DNA of 5,380 nt from an uncultured Oscillospiraceae bacterium (GTDB lineage: Bacteria; Bacillota; Clostridia; Oscillospirales; Oscillospiraceae): assembly GCA_934659415.1 (NCBI GenBank), contig CAKUHW010000093.1:1-5380 (forward strand), written 5' to 3'. The position numbers and the translations under genes were made by a program. The notes under the pieces were generated by a model. That model searched no databases. It had not been told where the DNA came from and was given only the letters and a program-made list of their open reading frames with translations. Below are positions 1-5,380 of the stretch, one piece after another. Numbering within the stretch: the stretch's first letter is position 1; each line of letters opens with the position of its first letter.

Positions 1-204
1 CAGGGGAAGAAGAAAGCACAGATTAAGCGCCTGTCCACACGGAAGATGTGGTTGATTGCGGCAATCATCGCCCTGGGATTCCTGCTGATGGCGGCAGCTT
101 TTCTGTGGAGTCTGGTGCGGGAGTTTTTCCTGCCGCCCCGCATGGAGTTTGATCCCGCCGCAGTGCCCCCCGATGACGAGCCTGGAAAGGAGGAACAGCC
201 GTGA
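1..204 (+). CDS. dctQ: TRAP transporter small permease DctQ, C-terminal end (partial)
   Basis: The window opens inside this gene; 67 residues remain before the TGA at 202-204. They start with a basic stretch (QGKKKAQIKRLSTRK), followed by one hydrophobic membrane segment of about 20 residues (WLIAAIIALGFLLMAAAFLW), then a charged, proline-rich tail ending in DDEPGKEEQP. This matches the last transmembrane helix and cytoplasmic tail of the four-helix DctQ subunit, which partners DctM in the membrane part of TRAP (tripartite ATP-independent periplasmic) importers. The assignment rests mainly on context: the stop overlaps the start of dctM by four bases (GTGA, 201-204), the usual translationally coupled Q-M arrangement. 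The fragment alone is too short and generic to prove the family. The N-terminal three helices lie outside the window, so nothing can be said about its start or promoter. Confidence 0.8.
   Translation, partial: QGKKKAQIKRLSTRKMWLIAAIIALGFLLMAAAFLWSLVREFFLPPRMEFDPAAVPPDDEPGKEEQP
187..193 (+). promoter_or_regulatory. Ribosome binding site that sets the GTG start of dctM
   Basis: AAGGAGG lies within the end of dctQ, seven bases before GTG at 201. The next in-frame candidate, ATG at 213, would be 19 bases away and too far, so GTG is favoured. The GTGA overlap with the dctQ stop suggests translational coupling. Confidence 0.75.
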
Positions 205-1515
205 CACCGGAAATGACTATCGGTATTCTGGCTTTTGCCGGAATGATCGCCCTGGTGCTGCTGGGTATCCCTATTTTCGTGTCCATGCTGGCCGGATCCT
301 TTGTGGGCTTCATTGCCATTGGCGGCGTGCGGATGATGGTAGTCCAGTTCACCACAGCGCCTTTTTCTCTGGGCGCAAACTACACCTACGCGGTGCTGCC
401 GCTGTTCATGCTGGTGGGATCGTTGGCCAGTGTTACAGGCATAGCCCAAGGCGCCTTTGACGCCATGCACAAGTGGCTGGGGCGGGTCCGGGGCGGCCTA
501 CTGTACACCGTGGTGTGCGCCAATGCCCTGTTTGGTGCCTGCTCCGGCATTTCCGTGGCGGGCAATGTGGTCTTCGGCCGTCTGGCCGTGCCTCAGCTGG
601 AACGCCAGGGCTACGACCGCAGCCTGTCCTACGGCACCGTCACCGGCGCGGGCGTGCTCTCCTCCCTGATCCCCCCCCAGCATTCCCATCATCATGTGGT
701 GCCTGATCACCAATATGTCCATCGGCAACACGCTGATGTATGGCCTGAGCGCCGGCGTCCTCATGGTGATTCTGCTCTGCGTGTTCATCTTCATCTATTC
801 TCTGATCCGCCCCGGCAAGGTGCCCAGCACCAAGGGCATGCCCAAGGTGAGCTTCGGGGAAAAGGTCAAGTCTCTGCGGTATGTGGTGCCCATCCTGCTG
901 GTGTTTGCCCTGATTATCGGCGGCGCGGTATGGGGTTGGTTCCCCTCCACCGTGGGAGGCGCCGTGGCCGTGTTTGCTCTGCTGATCTACGCTCTTATCA
1001 AGCGGGTGCCTATGAAGCAGATCGGCCACTGCATCTGGGAGGCCGCCATCATGAACGCCGGCATGTTCCCCATCATCATGGCCGGCACCATATTCAGCCG
1101 CTTCATCTCCCTGACCGGCCTGGCGGACGGCCTGGCGGATCTGATTGCCAGCGCCAATCTGCCGCCCATGCTGGTGTTCACGCTGGTCATTATCTTCTAT
1201 CTGATCTGCGGCTGCGTCATGGATATCCCCTCCATCATCATCATTACCGTGCCTGTCATCTTCCCGCTGCTTACCGGTCTGGGCTTTGACCAGTATATTT
1301 TGTGCATCATGCTGGTATTCATGTGTGACGTGGCCGGTATGACGCCCCCCATTGGCATGAACGTCTTTGCCGTGTCCAACGCTTTGAAGGTGAGGCCCAT
1401 GGCCATATTCCGGGGCTGCGTACCTTTCTTTGTTCTGGACATCGTGTGCGTGTATATTATGGCCATGATCCCGGAGGTGGTGCAGTTCCTGCCAAGGCTC
1501 ATGGGAATCCAATAG
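201..1515 (+). pseudogene. dctM: TRAP transporter large permease DctM, interrupted by a +1-base frameshift
   Basis: DctM is the large membrane subunit of TRAP importers and carries the sodium-coupled transport path. The gene starts at GTG 201 and ends at TAG 1513-1515, but the reading frame is broken at a run of eight C (671-678). Removing one C gives a continuous 437-residue protein, close to the usual 425-440. Family landmarks are in both parts: YAVLPLFMLVGSLASVTGIA and LFGACSGISVAG before the break; the LIPPSIPIIMW motif across it; MDIPSIIIITVPVIFPLL and AGMTPPIGMNVFAVS after it. Hydrophobic segments occur throughout. As written, translation follows 159 native residues and then about 200 unrelated His/Arg-rich residues to TGA at 1287-1289. 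The native second part is open from just after the C run; its first ATG is 694, with no ribosome site in front. Family identity is secure. Whether the break is real, a sequencing error or bypassed by slippage cannot be told from sequence. Confidence 0.9.
671..678 (+). other. Frameshift site: C8 homopolymer in dctM
   Basis: As written the codons are ATC CCC CCC CAG CAT (I-P-P-Q-H). With seven C they become ATC CCC CCC AGC ATT CCC (I-P-P-S-I-P), the conserved DctM motif. The extra base is thus localised to this run. A tRNA-Pro on CCC at 675-677 could re-pair perfectly at 676-678, so +1 slippage would also restore the frame. Confidence 0.9.
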
Positions 1516-1533
1516 TCCAAACTGAAATTTTAA

Positions 1534-1540
1534 TAGGAGG
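1534..1540 (+). promoter_or_regulatory. Ribosome binding site of dctP
   Basis: TAGGAGG is seven bases before ATG 1548. It confirms the lipoprotein start (MKKILALLLA) over the longer open frame that begins inside dctM. The dctM-dctP gap is 32 bases with no terminator, so the genes are probably co-transcribed. Confidence 0.85.
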
Positions 1541-1670
1541 AATCACAATGAAAAAGATCCTTGCCCTGCTTCTTGCCTTGACCATGGTCTTTGCTCTGGC
1601 CGCCTGCGGTGGGGAGACTGAACCCAGTACCGCCCCCAGTGCCGAGCCCAGCGCTGCGCCGGAGAGCAGT

Positions 1671-1706
1671 ACGCCCGACGCGGAGGGTACGCCCGACGCT
1701 GAAAGC
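1671..1706 (+). repeat. Two 18-base tandem units in the dctP linker
   Basis: Units 1671-1688 and 1689-1706 both start ACGCCCGACG and encode TPDAEG then TPDAES (residues 42-53). They lie in the disordered linker between the lipid anchor and the binding domain. Such a linker can change length freely by slippage. Confidence 0.75.
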
Positions 1707-2402
1707 CCCGCCTACGATGAGGTGGAGCTGATGTTTGCCACCACGTTCAATGAGATCGAGACCAGCGGCAAAGCCATCACCTATTTCACGGACTACATTA
1801 CAGAAAAGTCCGGCGGCGCCATCACCTTTGACATCAAGTGGGGCGGCACCGTGGCCGGTACCGGCGAGGAACTGAGCTTTCTGCAGGCCGGGGCCTTTGA
1901 CATGAGCGTGCTGGGCCAGTCCCAGTACAGCGCCGTGCTCCCACTGCTGAACTTCCCCGGCCAGACCGACGAGAGCCAGGAGAAGTGTGTGGATTATTTC
2001 AACTATATCGTGTATGAGAACGAAGCTACTGCCTCCCTGATCCAGGCCCAGATCGAGGCCCAGGGCGTGAAGATGCTGGGCTTCATGGCCAACGGTGGCA
2101 ACGCCTTTGCTGCCAAGAAGGAAGTCTCCACTCTGGATGAGCTGAAAGCCTATAAGTTGGGCGTGGGTATGAACCAGTCCGCCTTTGAGTCTCTGGGCTT
2201 TACCGTACAGACTCTGATGCCCTGGGATGCTTATGACAGTTTGTCCAAGGGCGTTGTGGATATCGCATTTATGTCCACGGCACCCATGGTCTCCCTGAAG
2301 TGGCATGAGGTCGCGCCCTATTTTATCTCCGTGAACGAGTACTCCGCGGGCAACTACTTCACCATCAGCCTGGATCGCTGGAACAGTTTCAGCGCCGACA
2401 CC

Positions 2403-2405
2403 TAG
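2403..2405 (+). other. In-frame amber codon within dctP
   Basis: Context is GAC ACC TAG GCG TTG TTC CAG. The frame is the same before and after (2403 is 285 codons from ATG 1548). The surrounding protein, WNSFSADT-x-ALFQEAMEATTAY, fits the usual DctP helix where Gln, Glu or Lys would be unsurprising. CAG is one transition away. Confidence 0.9.
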
Positions 2406-2687
2406 GCGTTGTTCCAGGAGGCCATGGAGGCCACCACCGCCTACAGCATTCAGCTGATGGAAGAGGAGACTGCCAGTGTGGAAGCCGCCCTGACTGAAGC
2501 CGGCGGCAAGCTGCTGAGCCTGAATGAGACGGACACCCAAACTCTGGTGGAGGCTCTGTGGAACGTGGCCATCACGGACTGCCGCACCCTGGCCCAGAAC
2601 GGCAACTGCGTGGACAAGATGGAGACCGTGCTCCAGGCCTGCGCCGATTATTTGGAGTTGCCCCTGAACTGAGCCCATATGCGAACC

Positions 2688-2717
2688 AATGCCCGGGGCC
2701 ATACCCCGGGCATTTTT
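2688..2717 (+). terminator. Intrinsic terminator after the TRAP operon
   Basis: A perfect 11-base-pair stem pairs 2688-2698 (AATGCCCGGGG) with 2704-2714 (CCCCGGGCATT) around a five-base loop CCATA, followed by a T run at 2713-2717. It starts 16 bases after the dctP stop and ends only seven bases before the ribosome site of the next gene. Confidence 0.9.
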
Positions 2718-2723
2718 CCAGAC

Positions 2724-2730
2724 AAGGAGG
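2724..2730 (+). promoter_or_regulatory. Ribosome binding site that sets the dehydrogenase start
   Basis: AAGGAGG lies nine bases before ATG 2740. An ATG at 2732 is only one base from it and opens a three-codon frame (ATG ACA ATA TGA). The open frame extends upstream to 2689 but that stretch is terminator hairpin, so ATG 2740 is the start. Confidence 0.85.
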
Positions 2731-2739
2731 AATGACAAT

Positions 2740-3789
2740 ATGAAAGCAGCGGTATTTTACGGAGCGGGAGACCTGCGGGTGGAGGAGCGGCCCATACCCC
2801 AGGCGGGCCCCGGGCAGATGGTGGTCAAGATCGACTACTGCGGCGTGTGCGGCACGGATATGGAGGCCTACAGGTATGAGATCGTCAAGCCGGTGATCGT
2901 GCTGGGCCACGAGAACGTGGGCACGGTGTATCAGGTGGGCGAGGGCGTCACCCGCTTCCGGGTGGGAGACAAGGTGCTGTGCGGGCCGCCGTCCTACTGC
3001 AAGGAGAGCTGTTCCGCCTGCCGGAGCGGCCGGCCCAATATCTGTGCCCACGGCTTTGGCCGTACCAACGGCATCGGCGGCCCGGACGGGGGCTTTGCGG
3101 AGTACATGCTGGTGGGGGACGTGGAGCACACCATGATCGTCCCCATCCCGGAGGGAGTGGATCCCAAGGACGCGGTGCTCTTTGACGTGATCTGCGTATC
3201 CCTGCACGCCCTGCGTCGTTCCAACTTCAAGTTCGGCGACACGGTGGCGGTGTCCGGTACGGGTCCCATCGGCCTGGCGGCGATCCAGCTCGCCAAGGCG
3301 GCGGGCGCCCGGAAAGTGGTGGCCATTGGCACCAACAGCGAGAAATTCCCGCTTCTGAAGGAATACGGGGCGGACGTGTGCATCAACGCCCGGACCAGCC
3401 CGGATCTGGCGGCGGAGGTACGGGCGGCGGTGGGCAGCCCGGACGGCGCGGATGTGACGCTGGAGTGCGCGGGCAACCAGGCGAGCCTGCTCAACTGCGT
3501 GATGCAGATCGCGAAGCCCGGGAGCCAGGTGATCCTGGTGGGGATCGTGGGGGAGCCGCTGGACAAGCTGTCCCTGGCGCCGGTGATTCCCCGGGAGATC
3601 GACCTGCTCAGCTCCTTTGTGTACACGCCGGAGGAGATCCAGATGTATCTGGACATGCTGGCCAACGGCAAGATCCGCTTCCCGGGCATGGTCACGGACA
3701 TCATCGGCCTGGACGAGGTTGTGGACAAGGGCGTGGCCCGTCAGGATCGCTGCGGCCAGCTGAAGATCCTGCTGGAACCCTCCCTGTAA
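2740..3789 (+). CDS. Zinc-dependent medium-chain alcohol/polyol dehydrogenase (threonine/sorbitol dehydrogenase-like)
   Basis: This is an intact 349-residue cytoplasmic oxidoreductase of the medium-chain dehydrogenase family, a normal length. The N-terminal GroES-like catalytic domain has the catalytic zinc residues Cys37 (in GVCGTD) and His57-Glu58 (in LGHEN); Asp149 sits where many relatives have the glutamate of 'EPL..A.H'. Four cysteines at 87, 91, 94 and 102 form the structural zinc lobe, spaced x3, x2, x7. The Rossmann domain begins near 166 with the nucleotide loop GTGPIGLA (173-180). At the end of the second strand (VVAIGTNSEKF) there is no acidic residue, which weakens the case for strict NAD use. 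Relatives oxidise sugar alcohols, threonine or related secondary alcohols; the substrate cannot be named here. It follows the TRAP operon after a strong terminator, and may process the imported solute, but that is inferred from position only. Confidence 0.93.
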   Translation: MKAAVFYGAGDLRVEERPIPQAGPGQMVVKIDYCGVCGTDMEAYRYEIVKPVIVLGHENVGTVYQVGEGVTRFRVGDKVLCGPPSYCKESCSACRSGRPNICAHGFGRTNGIGGPDGGFAEYMLVGDVEHTMIVPIPEGVDPKDAVLFDVICVSLHALRRSNFKFGDTVAVSGTGPIGLAAIQLAKAAGARKVVAIGTNSEKFPLLKEYGADVCINARTSPDLAAEVRAAVGSPDGADVTLECAGNQASLLNCVMQIAKPGSQVILVGIVGEPLDKLSLAPVIPREIDLLSSFVYTPEEIQMYLDMLANGKIRFPGMVTDIIGLDEVVDKGVARQDRCGQLKILLEPSL

Positions 3790-3819
3790 GATATACTTTA
3801 CCTCCTCTAATGTTGCCGG

Positions 3820-3850
3820 AAGGCAGCAGCTTTCTCAGCTGCTGCCTTTT
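3820..3850 (+). terminator. Intrinsic terminator after the dehydrogenase
   Basis: A perfect 12-base-pair stem pairs 3820-3831 (AAGGCAGCAGCT) with 3837-3848 (AGCTGCTGCCTT) around loop TTCTC, with a short T run at 3847-3850. It begins 30 bases after the stop codon and ends 38 bases before the MATE start. Confidence 0.87.
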
Positions 3851-3888
3851 GGCGTACCCAGAATTCCCGCAGAAAGAGAGAATCAATC

Positions 3889-5232
3889 ATGGAAAACACA
3901 AGAAACCTGACAGAAGGCCCGATCTATAAATCTCTGATCCGTTTTGTCCTGCCTATACTGGCAGCAATGCTGCTGCAGTCATTATACGGCGGGGTAGATC
4001 TGTTCGTGGTAGGGCGATTCGCCGAAACCGCGGATGTGTCCGGCGTAGCCAGCGGAAGCATCTTTATGCAGATGATCACGATGGTCGTTACCAGCCTGTC
4101 TACCGGTGTGACTGTTCTGGTCGGGCAGAAAATCGGCGAAGGGAAGCGGGGTGATGCCGGCCGTGCCGTCACTGCGGGTATTCTGATCTTTGCCGTGATC
4201 GCCGTGGTTGTGTCGCTTGCCGTGGCGCTGTTTCCCGGGCTGGTGGCGGCTCTGATGGATGCTCCGGAGGAGGCGTTCACGCAAACGGTGCAGTATATCC
4301 GCATTTGTGGCATTGGTACGGTATTTATCGTAGCCTATAACCTGCTTGGCGCCATATTCCGGGGGATTGGAGATTCCAGGACGCCTCTGATGGCAGTGGG
4401 CATCGCTTGCGTACTGAACATCGTCGGGGATCTGGTATTCGTTCCGGTACTCCGGATGGGCGCCGCCGGCGCGGCGCTGGCCACGGTGATCTCTCAGGCA
4501 TTGAGCGTTGCCATTTCAGTGGCTATCATTGCGAGAAAAGAACTCCCCTTTGAACTTCATTGGCCAAAGAAGGAACTGATTGGACAGGAACTGCGGGTCG
4601 GCGCGCCTCTGGGCCTGCAGGAACTGCTGGTGGGCATTTCCTTTGTTGTGGTGCAGACTGCAGTGAATGGTATCAGTCTGGTGGCCTCCGCCGGCGTCGG
4701 AGTGGGCGAAAAAGTGTGCGCCTTTATTTCCGTGATCCCTATGGGCTTTATGCAAGCCGTGGCCGCATTTGTGGCACAGAATATGGGCGCACAGAAGCCA
4801 GAGCGGGCAAAGAAAGCGACCGTATATGCGATGATCACTTCCATCGGTATCTGCGTTATCATTGGTTTATTTACGTTTTTCCGCGGCGACCTGCTGGCCG
4901 GTATTTTTGACTCCGATGCTGCAGTGGTTGCCGCTGCCCACGACTACCTGAAATCCTACGCAATCGATTTTGTGCTGGCTTCTGTTTTGTTCTGCCTGAT
5001 CGGATACTTTGACGGCTGCGGAAAGACCATGTTTGTGATGATTCAGGGCTTGGTAGGAGCGGTGTTGGTGCGCGTTCCTTACGTGCTGACGGTCAGTAAG
5101 ATCTCTGGTATCTCTCTCTTTGCCGTAGGTATGGGAACCCCTTGTGCAACAACGGTTCAGCTGCTGCTGTTTCTGGTATTCTGGCTTGTATTGAAACAAA
5201 AGAAGCGCGCAGCAAAAGAAACATATTGCTGA
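3889..5232 (+). CDS. MATE-family efflux transporter
   Basis: This intact 447-residue membrane protein belongs to the multidrug and toxic compound extrusion family, which exports cationic drugs, dyes or metabolites in exchange for sodium or protons. The length is typical (about 440-470). Two homologous six-helix halves are visible, roughly residues 15-215 and 235-435. Family signatures in the first half are LYGGVDLFVVGRF (32-44), GAIFRGIGDSRTPLM (154-168), NIVGDLVFVPVLRMGAAGAA (177-196) and the following ATVISQ. The second half has GAPLGLQELLVGI (238-250) and FVAQNMGAQKPERAKKA (294-310), the equivalent of the common 'GQNLGA..P.RA'. The ATG at 3889 is preceded by a weak purine-rich ribosome site (AAAGAGAG, 3873-3880), unlike the strong AGGAGG of its neighbours. 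Base composition is also lower in GC. The substrate cannot be predicted, and no regulator gene is next to it within the window. Confidence 0.94.
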   Translation: MENTRNLTEGPIYKSLIRFVLPILAAMLLQSLYGGVDLFVVGRFAETADVSGVASGSIFMQMITMVVTSLSTGVTVLVGQKIGEGKRGDAGRAVTAGILIFAVIAVVVSLAVALFPGLVAALMDAPEEAFTQTVQYIRICGIGTVFIVAYNLLGAIFRGIGDSRTPLMAVGIACVLNIVGDLVFVPVLRMGAAGAALATVISQALSVAISVAIIARKELPFELHWPKKELIGQELRVGAPLGLQELLVGISFVVVQTAVNGISLVASAGVGVGEKVCAFISVIPMGFMQAVAAFVAQNMGAQKPERAKKATVYAMITSIGICVIIGLFTFFRGDLLAGIFDSDAAVVAAAHDYLKSYAIDFVLASVLFCLIGYFDGCGKTMFVMIQGLVGAVLVRVPYVLTVSKISGISLFAVGMGTPCATTVQLLLFLVFWLVLKQKKRAAKETYC

Positions 5233-5236
5233 ATCT

Positions 5237-5272
5237 AAAAGGCACAGAGTCGAGGTAGACTCTGTGTCTTTT
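5237..5272 (+). terminator. Intrinsic terminator after the MATE gene, possibly bidirectional
   Basis: A 15-base-pair stem pairs 5237-5251 with 5258-5272 around loop GAGGTA, with one G-U wobble (5242 with 5267). The T run is 5269-5272 on the + strand. The matching A run at 5237-5240 supplies a U tract for the opposite strand, so it could also stop transcription arriving from the right. Confidence 0.88.
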
Positions 5273-5352
5273 GCGTTTTGGGAAGAGGTAGTAGATATTT
5301 CTATTGTTTACAGCAACGCAAAATGCAATAGCGTTGTTAGTTAAAGATTTAC

Positions 5353-5380
5353 TTCATTTTTCGGAAAAGTTGTGGTATAC
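5353..5380 (+). promoter_or_regulatory. Possible promoter at the window edge
   Basis: An extended -10-like TGGTATAC (5373-5380) runs off the end, with TTCATT at 5353-5358 seventeen bases upstream as a poor -35. The region is AT-rich and lies after a terminator, where a new transcription unit would start. The -10 is cut before its last base, and no downstream gene is visible, so this is weak. Confidence 0.3.

Larger units (their letters stand above)
1548..2672 (+). pseudogene. dctP: TRAP transporter solute-binding lipoprotein DctP, interrupted by an in-frame amber codon
   Basis: DctP proteins are surface-anchored (here) or periplasmic receptors that deliver the solute to DctQM. Residues 1-20 form a lipoprotein signal peptide with lipobox LAAC, Cys20 being the lipidated residue. 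Residues 21-57 are a flexible linker rich in Ser, Pro, Glu and Ala. The DctP fold begins near residue 58 (VELMFATTFNEIETSGKAI). Later landmarks include STLDELKAYKLGVG (about 194-207) and KGVVDIAFMSTAP (about 234-246), the counterparts of the family's 'DLKGLKIRV' and 'QGVVDG' stretches. TAG at 2403-2405 is codon 286; the same frame continues for 88 residues of helix-like C-terminal sequence to TGA 2670-2672, giving 374 codons in all. Terminated at TAG, the protein is 285 residues and lacks its C-terminal helices, so it is probably non-functional. An independent restart (TTG 2409 or ATG 2424) is unlikely to yield a useful protein. The arginine usual in 'KIRV' appears to be Gly205. Confidence 0.9.

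Noticed and set aside
678..1289. Long open His/Arg-rich frame continuing from the dctM start after the C run
   Set aside because: It is the out-of-frame reading of the dctM second half. The conserved membrane motifs are in the other frame, and the His/Arg richness comes from out-of-frame reading of GC-rich codons for hydrophobic residues.
640..1512. Long open frame on the opposite strand of dctM
   Set aside because: It is a shadow of high-GC coding DNA: rich in His, Asp, Gly and Gln with no recognisable motif, while the + strand gives a clear transporter.
1446..1547. Longer dctP open frame starting inside dctM
   Set aside because: The upstream residues do not look like a signal peptide, whereas ATG 1548 has a strong ribosome site and starts a classic lipoprotein signal.
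2409..2672. Separate small gene of 87 residues after the amber codon
   Set aside because: It is in the dctP frame, has the helical character of the DctP C-terminus and no ribosome site of its own, so it is the severed end of dctP.
2658..2681. Promoter before the dehydrogenase (TTGCCC and CATATG)
   Set aside because: The spacing is only 12 bases and the -10 match is poor.
1530..2738. 402-codon open frame on the opposite strand across dctP
   Set aside because: It runs through the dctP ribosome site and into the terminator region, has no family-like motifs, and is explained as the antisense of a well-supported gene.
2732..2743. Three-codon leader ORF overlapping the dehydrogenase start
   Set aside because: Its ATG is one base from the ribosome site, too close for initiation. 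The ATGA-type overlap is probably accidental.
5304..5332. Promoter TTGTTT / AATAGC after the MATE gene
   Set aside because: The spacing is 17 bases, but each box matches the consensus at only three of six bases, which is expected by chance in AT-rich DNA.

Overview
The window looks like chromosomal DNA of a GC-rich Firmicute, most likely a gut-type Clostridia member near Oscillospiraceae. The basis is strong AGGAGG-type ribosome sites, GC-rich codon third positions, a lipobox signal peptide followed by a Ser/Pro/Glu-rich linker, and compact hairpin-plus-U terminators. This is a judgement from style, not from a marker gene. All genes read left to right.

Layout: (1) 1-2672 is a TRAP transporter operon in the order dctQ (3' end only), dctM, dctP. 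(2) 2688-2717 is a strong intrinsic terminator. (3) 2740-3789 is an intact zinc-dependent medium-chain dehydrogenase. (4) 3820-3850 is a second terminator. (5) 3889-5232 is an intact MATE-family multidrug/organic-cation exporter of lower GC content. (6) 5237-5272 is a third terminator, followed by about 100 bases of AT-rich DNA with no gene and a possible promoter running off the window edge.

The main observation is that two of the three TRAP genes are broken as written, each by a single-base lesion. dctM has one C too many in an eight-C run (671-678), exactly inside the conserved family motif LIPPSIP. dctP has an in-frame amber codon (TAG, 2403-2405) with fully family-like sequence continuing for 88 residues to a normal TGA. 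Everything else in both genes is coherent. The lesions are therefore recent mutations, sequence errors, or sites of recoding or slippage, not old decay.

Functionally, DctP would capture a solute at the membrane surface and DctQ/DctM would import it with a sodium gradient. The dehydrogenase next door may oxidise the imported compound or a derivative; that link is inferred from position only. The DctP position where the family usually has a carboxylate-binding arginine appears to be glycine, so the solute may not be a typical organic acid. The MATE gene looks unrelated in role. I found no mobile element, CRISPR array, RNA gene or clearly new biological system.
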